This document shows positions 25,717-33,280 of a stretch of DNA of 64,000 nt, piece by piece (the stretch's first letter is position 1; every line of letters begins with the position of its first letter). The stretch is from Caulobacter sp. Root1455. GTDB taxonomy: Bacteria; Pseudomonadota; Alphaproteobacteria; Caulobacterales; Caulobacteraceae. The position numbers and the translations under genes are program-made. The notes below the pieces were generated by a model, which did no database searches, was not told the DNA's origin, and saw nothing but the letters and a program-made list of their open reading frames with translations. The DNA is taken from NCBI RefSeq assembly GCF_001426905.1, contig NZ_LMFQ01000026.1:124001-188000 (forward strand), in the 5' to 3' direction.

Positions 25717-26088
25717 ATGGAATCAAAAGCCGCCGCCGCGACTCTCTCCGCCCTGGGCCACGAGGGCCGACTGGCGATCTTCCGCCTGTTGGTGCAAGCC
25801 GGCGCGCAAGGCGTCGCGGCCGGCGAGATCGCCCGCCGCCTGGACATGATTCCCAACACCCTGTCGGCCAATCTGAACGTCCTGTCCCACGCCGGCCTGA
25901 TCGGCTCGCGGCGCGAGGGGCGCTCGATCATCTATGCGGCCGACTACGGCGCCATGAGCGGCCTGCTGGGTTTCCTGATGCAGGATTGCTGCGACGGAGC
26001 GCCCGAGATCTGCGCGCCGCTCGGCGACATTCTGGCCAGGGCCGCCGCCTGCGATGCAACCTGCCTGGCCGAACCGGAGACCGCATGA
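25717..26088 (+). CDS. arsR: ArsR-family arsenic-responsive repressor
   Basis: 123 residues from ATG 25717 (GGAAG upstream). Winged helix: LSALGHEGRLAIFRLLVQAG, then AAGEIARRLDMIPNTLSANL (recognition helix) and the wing RREGRSIIYAADY. Cysteines follow the last helix (MQDCCDGAPEIC and CDATC), a C-terminal metalloid-binding arrangement found in many alphaproteobacterial ArsRs rather than the ELCVC helix-3 type. It likely represses its own operon and releases DNA on binding As(III). It overlaps the next gene by four bases. The AT-rich TCACATATTTCGATCATAT just upstream is a likely operator. Confidence 0.93.
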   Translation: MESKAAAATLSALGHEGRLAIFRLLVQAGAQGVAAGEIARRLDMIPNTLSANLNVLSHAGLIGSRREGRSIIYAADYGAMSGLLGFLMQDCCDGAPEICAPLGDILARAAACDATCLAEPETA

Positions 26089-26633
26089 GCGACCAACCCG
26101 ATCACCGCCCGCTGAACGTCCTGTTCCTCTGCACCCACAATTCGGCGCGATCGATCTTCGCCGAAGCCATCATGAACCGCGTGGGCGCGGGCCGCTTCCG
26201 GGCCTTCTCCGCCGGCTCGGCGCCCAGCGGAACGGTCAATCCGCACGCCCTGAACCTGTTGAAGCACCTCAACCACAAGACCGACGGCCTGCGCTCCAAG
26301 CCCTGGGACGAGTTCGCGGTGTTGAACAATCCCGACGCGCCCGAGCTCGATTTCGTGTTCACCGTCTGCGACAACGCGGCCGGCGAGGTCTGCCCGATCT
26401 GGCCCGGTCAGCCGATGAGCGCCCATTGGGGCGTTCCCGACCCCTCGGCCGCGACCGGCACGGACGCCGAGATCGCCCTGGCCTTCGCCGAGGCCTATCG
26501 CCAGCTGAACAGCCGCATCACCCTGTTCTGCGCCCTGCCCATGGCCTCGCTGGACCGGCTGTCGCTGCAACGCCGCCTGGACGAGATCGGCAAATCGACC
26601 GCCTCCGACAAAGCGGGCGCCTCGGCGCGATGA
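26085..26633 (+). CDS. arsC: arsenate reductase, low-molecular-weight phosphatase type
   Basis: 182 residues. The N-terminal LMW-PTP P-loop is VLFLCTHNSARSIFAEAIMN (C-x5-R with HNSARS), characteristic of thioredoxin-coupled ArsC. SKPWDEF precedes DFVFTVCDNAAGEVCPIWPG, containing the pair of resolving cysteines, and the W-GVPDPS motif. It reduces As(V) to As(III). The C-terminal tail after RRLDEIGKS is longer than usual. Start and stop overlap the flanking genes by four bases each. Confidence 0.93.
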   Translation: MSDQPDHRPLNVLFLCTHNSARSIFAEAIMNRVGAGRFRAFSAGSAPSGTVNPHALNLLKHLNHKTDGLRSKPWDEFAVLNNPDAPELDFVFTVCDNAAGEVCPIWPGQPMSAHWGVPDPSAATGTDAEIALAFAEAYRQLNSRITLFCALPMASLDRLSLQRRLDEIGKSTASDKAGASAR

Positions 26634-27304
26634 CCGTCTTTTCCCTGTCGCGCCGCCTCGCCGCCGAAGCCCTCGGCTCGGCCCTGCTGCTGGCGGTCGT
26701 CATCGGCTCCGGAGTCATGGGCGAGCGGCTGTCCGGCGGAAACGTCGCCATCGCCCTGCTGGGCAACACCCTGGCGACCGGCGCCGGGCTGGTGGTGCTG
26801 ATCACGGTGTTCGGACCGATCTCGGGCGCGCATTTCAATCCCGCCGTCACCCTGGTCGCCCTGCTGCGCCGCGACATCAAGGCCCAGCAGGCCCTGCTCT
26901 ACGCCGTCGCCCAGATCGTCGGCGCGGTCGCGGGCGTCTGGCTGGCCCACGCCATGTTCGCCGAGCCCATCCTGCAGGTCTCGACCAAGCTGCGCGACGG
27001 CCCCGCCCAGATGCTGGCCGAGACGGTCGCCACCTTCGGCCTGGTCGCCACGATCCTGGGCGTCGTTCGCTTCCGCCCCGACTTCACGGCCGTCGCGGTC
27101 GGGCTTTACATCACCGCCGCTTACTGGTTCACCGCCTCGACATCCTTCGCTAATCCGGCGGTCACCGTGGCGCGCAGCCTGTCGAACACCTTCGCCGGCA
27201 TAGCGCCCGCCTCGGCCCCCGCCTTCATCCTCGCCCAGTTCGTCGGCGCCCTGACGGCGGCCTTGACGTTCGGATGGCTTCTCAAGGAAAAACCCGCCCC
27301 ATGA
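26630..27304 (+). CDS. aqpS: aquaglyceroporin, probable arsenite channel (AqpS-like)
   Basis: 224 residues, six membrane segments in two repeats. The two NPA boxes are SGAHFNPAVTLVALLRRD in the first half and SFANPAVTVARSLSNTF in the second, where the pore Arg follows. In Sinorhizobium meliloti an AqpS encoded in the ars operon replaces ArsB and lets As(III) leave by downhill diffusion after ArsC makes it. No ArsB or Acr3 gene is found here, so the same role is inferred. Overlaps by four bases on both sides. Confidence 0.92.
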   Translation: MTVFSLSRRLAAEALGSALLLAVVIGSGVMGERLSGGNVAIALLGNTLATGAGLVVLITVFGPISGAHFNPAVTLVALLRRDIKAQQALLYAVAQIVGAVAGVWLAHAMFAEPILQVSTKLRDGPAQMLAETVATFGLVATILGVVRFRPDFTAVAVGLYITAAYWFTASTSFANPAVTVARSLSNTFAGIAPASAPAFILAQFVGALTAALTFGWLLKEKPAP

Positions 27305-27720
27305 CCGACGCCGATTTTCCCATCACCATCTTCCACAATCCCGGCTGCGGCACCTCGCGCAACACTCTGGCGATGATCCGGGCGGCCGGATACGCGCCCT
27401 CGGTGGTGGAGTATCTGAAGACCCGCTTGACCCGCCAGCAACTGGCCGAGCTTCTGGCCCAGGGCGGCGTGCGGCCGCGCGAGTGGCTGCGGGTCAAGGG
27501 CACGCCCGCCGAGGCCCTGGGCCTGACCGCGCCCGAGGTTTCCGACGACGCGATCCTGGACGCCATGATCGCCGAGCCGATCCTGGTCGAGCGCCCGATC
27601 GTGGTCAGCCCCAAGGGCGTGCGGCTGTGCCGGCCTTCGGAGCGGGTGTTCGACCTGCTGGAGACCGCGCCGGAAAGCTTCACCAAGGAAGACGGCGAGG
27701 TCGTCCGCCCACGCGGCTAG
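27301..27720 (+). CDS. arsC: arsenate reductase, glutaredoxin (ArsC/Spx) type
   Basis: 139 residues. The active site is IFHNPGCGTSRNTLAMIRAA, with Cys followed by GTSR as in E. coli plasmid ArsC. Downstream LRVKGTPAEALGL and the RPIVVSPKGVRLCRPSE region contain the arsenate-binding arginines. This type uses glutathione/glutaredoxin. It is therefore a second arsenate reductase of unrelated fold in the same operon, translationally overlapped with aqpS (ATGA). Confidence 0.92.
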   Translation: MTDADFPITIFHNPGCGTSRNTLAMIRAAGYAPSVVEYLKTRLTRQQLAELLAQGGVRPREWLRVKGTPAEALGLTAPEVSDDAILDAMIAEPILVERPIVVSPKGVRLCRPSERVFDLLETAPESFTKEDGEVVRPRG

Positions 27721-27754
27721 CTTTCGGGGGCGCGGGATTGTCCGTGAACGGAGA

Positions 27755-27787
27755 CTGTCGCAAATCTGTCGCCAAACTGTGACAAAT
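27755..27787 (+). promoter_or_regulatory. pho box (three 11-base repeats) upstream of pstS
   Basis: CTGTCGCAAAT, CTGTCGCCAAA and CTGTGACAAAT follow one another exactly every 11 bases. This is the PhoB-binding CTGTCA-N-AAAT arrangement, here in three tandem units. It ends 67 bases before the pstS start. It predicts phosphate-starvation induction. Confidence 0.88.
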
Positions 27788-27854
27788 GACGGCGGCACAG
27801 GACGTACAGTTTGTTCGTTCCCTCCTTATCGCCCCCGAAAGTAGGAATGCCCCC

Positions 27855-28895
27855 ATGAAGACCCTGCTCGGAGCCGCCGCCGCGCTCGGCCTGCTGGCCG
27901 GCGCGTCCAGCGCCCACGCCGCCCGCGACTATGTCTGGGCCGCCGGCTCGTCGACCGTGTTCCCCTTCTCCACCCGCACCGCCGAGAACTTCGCCAAGAA
28001 GACCGGTAAGAAGGCTCCGAAGATCGAGAGCCTGGGCACCGGCGGCGGGATCAAGATGTTCTGCGGCGGCATGGGCGAGAAGTTCCCCGACATCGCCAAC
28101 GCCTCGCGTCCGATGAAGAAGTCCGAGTTCGAGGCCTGCAAGGCCAAGGGCGTCAACAACATCGTCGAGCTGAAGATCGGCTTCGACGGCATCGTCGTGG
28201 CCATGGACAAGTCCGCGCCCGACTACAATTTCAAGGTCGAGCACCTGTTCCTGGGCCTGGGCCAGAACGTGCTGCGCGGCGGCCAGTTCGTGGCCAATCC
28301 CTACAAGACCTGGAAGGACGTCGGCGCCGGCCTGCCGGCCAACCGCATCCTGGTCTACGGCCCGCCGCCCACCTCGGGCACCCGCGACGCCTTCATCGAG
28401 CTGGCCGTCGAGGCCGGCGCCAAGAAGTTCCCCACCGCCAAGGCGCTGGCCGACAAGGACGAGAAGGGCTTCAAGGCCAAGGTCGATCCCCTGCGCACGG
28501 ACGGGTCGTGGGTCGACGCCGGCGAGAACGACAACGCCATCATCGGCACCATCGAGAAGACCCCGGGCGCCCTGGGCGTGTTCGGCTACAGCTTCCTCGA
28601 GGAGAACGCCAACCGCATCAAGGGCGCCAGCGTCAACGGCGTGAAGCCCACGGCCCAGACGATCGCCAGCGGCCAGTATCCGCTGTCGCGCTCGCTGTAC
28701 CTCTACGTCAAGAAGGACCAGGTCGGGGTGACCCCGGGCCTGAAGGAGTTCGTCGCCGAGTTCGTGTCCGACTCCGCGACCGGCCGGGGCGGCTATCTGC
28801 AGGGCCGCGGCCTGATCCCCCTGCCCCCGGCCCAGCACGAGGCCATGAAGGCCGCCGCCGGCAAGCTGACGCCGATGGCCGCGCCGAAGTCGTAG
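27855..28895 (+). CDS. pstS: phosphate ABC transporter substrate-binding protein
   Basis: 346 residues; ATG 27855 with a signal peptide (MKTLLGAAAALGLLAGASSA then HAA). A ligand-binding PstS fold is shown by WAAGSSTVFPFSTRTAENFA, SLGTGGGIKMFCGG, IANASRPMKK and PPPTSGTRDAFIELAV, the last holding phosphate-contacting Ser/Thr/Arg residues. It captures periplasmic phosphate for PstCAB, whose genes are not nearby. The pho box upstream and a terminator after the gene show a monocistronic Pho-regulon unit. In this position, next to ars, arsenate (a phosphate analogue) uptake may be relevant. Confidence 0.94.
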   Translation: MKTLLGAAAALGLLAGASSAHAARDYVWAAGSSTVFPFSTRTAENFAKKTGKKAPKIESLGTGGGIKMFCGGMGEKFPDIANASRPMKKSEFEACKAKGVNNIVELKIGFDGIVVAMDKSAPDYNFKVEHLFLGLGQNVLRGGQFVANPYKTWKDVGAGLPANRILVYGPPPTSGTRDAFIELAVEAGAKKFPTAKALADKDEKGFKAKVDPLRTDGSWVDAGENDNAIIGTIEKTPGALGVFGYSFLEENANRIKGASVNGVKPTAQTIASGQYPLSRSLYLYVKKDQVGVTPGLKEFVAEFVSDSATGRGGYLQGRGLIPLPPAQHEAMKAAAGKLTPMAAPKS

Positions 28896-28918
28896 GGTTT
28901 CGGTCTCGCCGAAACAGG

Positions 28919-28953
28919 AAAGGCCCCGGAGCGATCCGGGGCCTTTCGCTTTT
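28919..28953 (+). terminator. rho-independent terminator of pstS
   Basis: AAAGGCCCCGGA, tetraloop GCGA, then TCCGGGGCCTTT (perfect 12-pair stem) and CGCTTTT. It lies 23 bases after the stop codon. Confidence 0.92.
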
Positions 28954-29025
28954 CAGGTGCAAATGCACAAATCTTGACCCGCGAGGGTCATCGGGGTTCG
29001 ATAGGCGGCGCGAGCGGAGGACGCC

Positions 29026-29190
29026 ATGAGAGACCCCATCGAAGAGCGCCTGCAGGACCTGGAACGCCTCGTCCTCAAGCAGGCCGAACGCATCGACGCG
29101 CTGGAGGACGCCCTGACGGTCATGCACCGCGCGGCCCAGCGGGACCTTCTGGCCAAGATGAAGGAAACCTCCGGGACGAAGGCGGCCTAG
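29026..29190 (+). CDS. SlyX-like small coiled-coil protein
   Basis: 54 residues from ATG 29026, with CGGAGG upstream. The sequence MRDPIEERLQDLERLVLKQA then ERIDALEDALTVMHRAAQRD is a heptad-patterned coiled coil, as in the SlyX family, whose molecular function is unknown. It is too short for most ORF callers, but has a good ribosome site, in-frame length and codon use. Its stop codon bases overlap by four with the convergent gene at 29187-29528. Confidence 0.7.
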   Translation: MRDPIEERLQDLERLVLKQAERIDALEDALTVMHRAAQRDLLAKMKETSGTKAA

Positions 29191-29528
29191 TTGGTCGGCT
29201 GCTCCGCCGGCGCCCGCGAGGTCATGCCCGCGGCGGCAGCGTCGTCGGCCATCTGGGCGTCGACGGACGGTTGGGGAGCGGCCGGAGCCGGGACGGCGGC
29301 GACCGGCGCCGGCTGTTCGGGCTTGGGCGCCGTGGCCACCGGGGTGGGCCGTGCCGAGGCGGCGGCGTTGTCGGCGGCCGTGCCGATCTCGGTCGGCCCC
29401 TGTTCATAGCCTCGGTCGAAATCAATCGAGGAGGCCATCAGCAGCACGCCGGCGGTGGCGATGGCGCCGACCAGGGCTCCCAGGAGAATCCATCCGAACG
29501 GGTTGCTCTTGCGTTCGGCCTTGGCCAT
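29187..29528 (-). CDS. membrane-anchored Ala/Pro-rich hypothetical protein
   Basis: 113 residues. A short basic N-terminus (MAKAERKSNPFG) is followed by one transmembrane helix (WILLGALVGAIATAGVLLMA), then an Ala/Pro-rich low-complexity tail (PVAAVPAPAAPQPS) that would lie in the periplasm. No domain is recognised. It is encoded in the same orientation as the DUF882 and L,D-transpeptidase genes, 28 bases after the former's stop, so it may belong to the same envelope-related unit. Confidence 0.7.
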   Translation of the reverse strand: MAKAERKSNPFGWILLGALVGAIATAGVLLMASSIDFDRGYEQGPTEIGTAADNAAASARPTPVATAPKPEQPAPVAAVPAPAAPQPSVDAQMADDAAAAGMTSRAPAEQPTN

Positions 29529-29556
29529 CCGGGCTTTCCTCTGGTGTGCGGCCCTC

Positions 29557-30237
29557 TTAGGAGCCGACCCAACGCCGGACGGGTCCGACGTCGACGTGGA
29601 CGAAATTGCTGACGGGGTAATAACCCACGCCGCCGCGTCCGAGATCCAGGGCCGCGGCCCTCAAGCGATCCAGCGCGACATCCTCCAGATAGACATCCAT
29701 CGCCTTGCCGTCCATGTGCAGGCTGCGTTTGGCGACCTGACCGCTGCGTTCGTGCAACATCGCGTTGGTCCTGGGCGAGCGGTAGCCGGAGATCACCTGG
29801 AAGTGCGACTTGGAGCCGGTCTTCTGAGACAGGGCCGAGAGGGTGTCGAACAGCTCCGGATGCATCGAATAGACGTCGCCGGTGCGGTAGTCGCGCAGCA
29901 CGCGGTCGAGGGCCTGGACGGCGTCGGGCACGTACTCGCCCTTGTCGAAATAGACCGCTTCCAGCTTTTCCTGGGTGTGGATGTTGTGCAGCTTCAGCCA
30001 GCGGGGGGCGTGCGAGGCGGTGCGGACCTGGGAGACCGGGGCGGCGATCGGCGCGGCGACGGCGGCCGGAAGCTCGTCTTCGGCCATGCCCTCGGCGAGG
30101 TCGGACTGGCGCTGGAGAAGGTCGGCGATGGGATCGGAGATCCCCAGCTTGGCCTGGGCGAAGGCCGCCATCGGCCCGATCGCGCTCGCGCCGAGCACGC
30201 CAAGGCCTAGCCCCAACAGCTTACGTCGTTCGATCAT
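29557..30237 (-). CDS. DUF882/M15-type (YcbK-like) peptidoglycan peptidase, Tat-exported
   Basis: 226 residues. The N-terminal twin-arginine signal is MIERRKLLGLGLGVLGASAI. The catalytic part carries LHNIHTQEKLEAVYFDKGEY and the metal-binding residues in SGYRSPRTNAMLHERSGQVA, KRSLHMDGKAMDVYLED and NFVHVDVGPVRRW (H, D and H as in the M15 D-Ala-D-Ala-type fold). Likely a zinc endopeptidase or carboxypeptidase that trims periplasmic peptidoglycan. The 143-base gap to the L,D-transpeptidase gene upstream is compatible with joint or separate transcription. Confidence 0.88.
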   Translation of the reverse strand: MIERRKLLGLGLGVLGASAIGPMAAFAQAKLGISDPIADLLQRQSDLAEGMAEDELPAAVAAPIAAPVSQVRTASHAPRWLKLHNIHTQEKLEAVYFDKGEYVPDAVQALDRVLRDYRTGDVYSMHPELFDTLSALSQKTGSKSHFQVISGYRSPRTNAMLHERSGQVAKRSLHMDGKAMDVYLEDVALDRLRAAALDLGRGGVGYYPVSNFVHVDVGPVRRWVGS

Positions 30238-30380
30238 TTACGCTTCCCCGGACTGACCTCGCGAGAGCCGGAAGGCTGGATCGCCGCACTTGGCGACCCT
30301 CACACGAGCACTAAAGACGCCTGAGTCTTTCCAAACTGGAAAGGTTCTGACGGGGAAGAGGCCTCACGTGGACCCGGGGG

Positions 30381-31898
30381 TCAAGCTGAGCCAGGGGCTC
30401 CTGCGGCGATACGCTGCACCAGCACGCTGTCCCAGCCATAGGGGTCGTCGCGGAAGTTCATCTGCCCGTCTGGGGTCATGTAGGCCGTCCAGTAGAGCAG
30501 AAATACGGCGATTGGCTGAGCTAGCTGGGCGCGCACGGTCTTGCCCGCCGCGATGGTCGCGTCGACCACGTCCGGCTGCCAATCGGGGCTGGAGGCCAGC
30601 AGCTGCTTGGCCAGCGGGATCGGCTTTTCCAGGCGCACGCAGCCGTGGCTGGCCAAGCGGCTGAAGCTGGCGAACTTCGAGCGGCTGGGGGTGTCGTGCA
30701 GATAGACGCCGTAGGGATTGTCGAAATCGAACTTCACCAGGCCCAGGGCGGCCTTGGGTCCGGCCTTCTGCTGCAGCCGCGAGGTCCCCTCGCCGGTCGA
30801 GATGACGATGAAGTCGTTGCGCGCCAGATAGCCGGGATTGGCCCGCTCCTTGGGCCACAGCTCCTTGGCGGCGATCGACGACGGCACGTTCCACGGCGGA
30901 TTGAGCACGATCGAGTGGATCGTCGACTGCAGCATCGGCGTTTCGTCGCCCGGACGGCCGGTCACCGCCCGCATGGTCAGGTTCGGGGCGTCGTCGTGGA
31001 AGACGCTCATCACCGCGGCGGCGATGTTGACCTGGATGCGGTCGGCCGGCAGCTGCTGGGGCAGCCAGCGCCAGCGCTCCATATTGGCCAGGATCTGGCC
31101 GATCCGCCGCTCGACGGAAACGTTCAGGGCCGCCAGGGTCGCCGGACCCAGGCTGGCGTCGGGATTGAGGCCGAAGCGCTTCTGGGCGCGCATCAGGGCC
31201 TGTTGCAGGGGCTCGTCGAACACCGGCGCTCCGTCGACGGCCACGGTCGCGTCCTCGACCGCCAGCCTGGCCTCCAGCGCGGCGATGCGCGGATCGCCGG
31301 TCGCGCCCGGCTTCAACGCCTCGCCCGCCGGGATGGCCTTCCAGCCGCCCTTGGCGGCGATGTCGCGATAGGTCGCCAGGCCCTTCCGCAGGGTCTGGTA
31401 CCCGGTATAGGGCGGCGGCAGGCTGTCCAGCCACGGACCCAGGCGGTCCTGGGCGACCGCCTGCACGAAGTCGGGACCCGGATCGTAGGGCAAGGGGCGC
31501 AGGCCCCAGTCGTTGAGGAAGGCGTCGGGGGCCAGGCGGCCGGTGCGCACGGCCTTGGCGTAGCGAAGGGTCAGGTCGATCAGCTGGGCCTGGGCGCCCT
31601 GACGGGTCAGCGCGTCGCGGGCGCTGAGCAGCGGCAGGATGGCGTCGGGCGCGAAGGCGACGGACTCGAAGCCGTGGGTGTAGGCCTGATTCAGGGTCTT
31701 TAGCAGCAGGTCGACCTGGTCGGGCCGCAGCGCCACGCTCGTCGGCGGCGGAATAACCGGCTGCTGCGGCGCCCTCACCAGCGGGGCATTTTGGATCTGC
31801 GCCGCCGCCGACGACAGGGTGAAGAGGGAAAGCGCGCCGCCAAGCAGTGCGTCACGTTTGGTCCAGGACTTGATCACCGTCGAAAGGTCTCGCCGCAC
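30381..31898 (-). CDS. L,D-transpeptidase (YkuD family, YcbB-like)
   Basis: 505 residues from a GTG at 31896-31898; a second in-frame GTG at 31877 would shorten it by seven residues and leave the signal region (LLGGALSLFTLSSAAAQ). Long N-terminal part with scaffold and peptidoglycan-binding segment (RFGLNPDASLGPATLAALNV) precedes the YkuD domain: INIAAAVMSVF-like strand, TPMLQSTIHSIVLNPPWNVP, and the active-site SRLASHGCVRLEKPIPLAKQ with Cys and flanking His/Arg. It forms 3-3 cross-links in peptidoglycan. Size and layout match E. coli LdtD (YcbB). Confidence 0.92.
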   Translation of the reverse strand: MRRDLSTVIKSWTKRDALLGGALSLFTLSSAAAQIQNAPLVRAPQQPVIPPPTSVALRPDQVDLLLKTLNQAYTHGFESVAFAPDAILPLLSARDALTRQGAQAQLIDLTLRYAKAVRTGRLAPDAFLNDWGLRPLPYDPGPDFVQAVAQDRLGPWLDSLPPPYTGYQTLRKGLATYRDIAAKGGWKAIPAGEALKPGATGDPRIAALEARLAVEDATVAVDGAPVFDEPLQQALMRAQKRFGLNPDASLGPATLAALNVSVERRIGQILANMERWRWLPQQLPADRIQVNIAAAVMSVFHDDAPNLTMRAVTGRPGDETPMLQSTIHSIVLNPPWNVPSSIAAKELWPKERANPGYLARNDFIVISTGEGTSRLQQKAGPKAALGLVKFDFDNPYGVYLHDTPSRSKFASFSRLASHGCVRLEKPIPLAKQLLASSPDWQPDVVDATIAAGKTVRAQLAQPIAVFLLYWTAYMTPDGQMNFRDDPYGWDSVLVQRIAAGAPGSA

Positions 31899-32014
31899 GC
31901 TCGCGCGCGGCCAGCCCGCGCGCCTTCAGATGGCCGTCGCGATACCGGCGCGTCAACGCCCGTATCGTGGAAGGCGAACGGTTCAGACCGCTTATGGTTC
32001 TTTATTTCCTATGC

Positions 32015-32040
32015 GGAACCTTAACGCCACACAGACGGTT
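32015..32040 (+). promoter_or_regulatory. EcfG (SigT)-type promoter of GT4 gene
   Basis: GGAAC at 32015-32019 is a perfect -35 for EcfG-type general-stress sigma factors. At N16-17 it is followed by CGGTT (consensus CGTT). The ATG is 54 bases downstream. Confidence 0.55.
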
Positions 32041-32093
32041 TGATCCGAGGTCTAGGCGCGCCGTCGCGCCCTTCCAGCGTCAGGATTCCATCC

Positions 32094-33158
32094 ATGAGGA
32101 TCGCCCAGGTTCCGCCCCTGTACGAAGCCGTCCCGCCACGCTTTTACGGCGGCACGGAACGAGTCGTCGCGCACTTGACCGACGCCCTGGTCGACCTGGG
32201 ACACGACGTCACCCTGTTCGCGTCCGGCGACGCCCGCACCAAGGCCGAGCTGGTCGTCGTGCGCGACCAGGCCATCCGCCTGGACCCCGCGTTGCTGAAG
32301 TCGGACCTGGCCGCCCACATGGCGATGCTGTCCGAGGTCCGCCGCCAGGCCCACCGTTTCGACGTGATCCATTTCCACACCGACATGATCCATTTCCCGA
32401 TGTTCGAGGACATGGCGCACAAGACCCTGACGACCCTGCACGGGCGCCTGGACCTGAAGGACCTTCCGGGCGTCTACCGCCGCTGGCCGCAGTTCCCGCT
32501 GATCTCGATCTCGGACGACCAGCGCCAGCCCCTGCCCTTCGCCAACTGGGCCGGCACGGTGCTGCACGGCATGGCTGAAGAGATCTATGATTTTCGCCCG
32601 AAATCCGAAGGTTACCTGGCTTTCCTCGGCCGCATCTCGCCCGAGAAGGGTCCGGACCGGGCGATCGCCATCGCCAAGCGCCTGGGCAAGAAGCTCAAGA
32701 TCGCCGCCAAGATCGACGCGGCCGACCGCGCCTATTTCCACGACGAGGTCGAGCATCTGATGGACCATCCGCTGATCGAGTATGTCGGCGAGATCGGCGA
32801 TCATCAGAAGTCCGACTTCCTGGGCGACGCCGACGCCCTGCTGTTCCCCATCGCCTGGCCCGAGCCTTTCGGCCTGGTGATGATCGAGGCCATGGCCTGC
32901 GGCACGCCGGTGATCGCCTACAACTGCGGTTCGGTGCCCGAGGTGATCGAGGACGGCCTGACCGGCTTCATCGTCCACGACGAGGACAGCGCGGTCGCGG
33001 CGGCGCATCGCCTGGGCGAAATCAGCCGCTTCGAGGTTCGCCGTCGGTTCGAGAACCGATTCTCGGCGACCGCCATGGCCCACCGCTACCTGGCGATCTA
33101 TGATCGCCTGGAAGAAGCGTCCGCGCCGAAGCGCCTGACGCTGGCCCAAAGCGCCTGA
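32094..33158 (+). CDS. GT4-family glycosyltransferase
   Basis: 354 residues from ATG 32094. GT-B fold: MRIAQVPPLYEAVPPRFYGG with TERVVAHLTDALVDLGHDVT, VIHFHTDMIHFP, then the C-terminal LAFLGRISPEKGPDRAIAIA and the nucleotide-sugar motif PIAWPEPFGLVMIEAMACGT (E-x7-E), GSVPEVIEDG. It transfers a sugar from an activated donor; donor and acceptor are unknown. It precedes a glycogen-debranching-type enzyme and a GH15 enzyme, which suggests a role in an alpha-glucan or storage-sugar pathway. An EcfG-like promoter lies upstream. Confidence 0.9.
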   Translation: MRIAQVPPLYEAVPPRFYGGTERVVAHLTDALVDLGHDVTLFASGDARTKAELVVVRDQAIRLDPALLKSDLAAHMAMLSEVRRQAHRFDVIHFHTDMIHFPMFEDMAHKTLTTLHGRLDLKDLPGVYRRWPQFPLISISDDQRQPLPFANWAGTVLHGMAEEIYDFRPKSEGYLAFLGRISPEKGPDRAIAIAKRLGKKLKIAAKIDAADRAYFHDEVEHLMDHPLIEYVGEIGDHQKSDFLGDADALLFPIAWPEPFGLVMIEAMACGTPVIAYNCGSVPEVIEDGLTGFIVHDEDSAVAAAHRLGEISRFEVRRRFENRFSATAMAHRYLAIYDRLEEASAPKRLTLAQSA

Positions 33159-33212
33159 CCCTGCCCCGCGCGGTCGCCGCGTCAGAGACATGATCAGGTT
33201 TTAGGAAACTGG

Positions 33213-33249
33213 AACCCGCCCGCCGCAGACACGCGGCGCGGCGGGTTTT
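33213..33249 (+). terminator. terminator after GT4 gene
   Basis: AACCCGCCCGCCGC and GCGGCGCGGCGGGTT pair with small bulges and are followed by TTC, between the GT4 stop (33158) and the next start (33281). Confidence 0.65.
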
Positions 33250-33280
33250 CGAGGGACCTCAGCGCAAGAGGCCGAAAGAC

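Noticed and set aside
33211..33240. GGAAC before the debranching-type gene as an EcfG promoter
   Set aside because: No CGTT follows at 16-17 bases, and the segment is better explained as a terminator hairpin.
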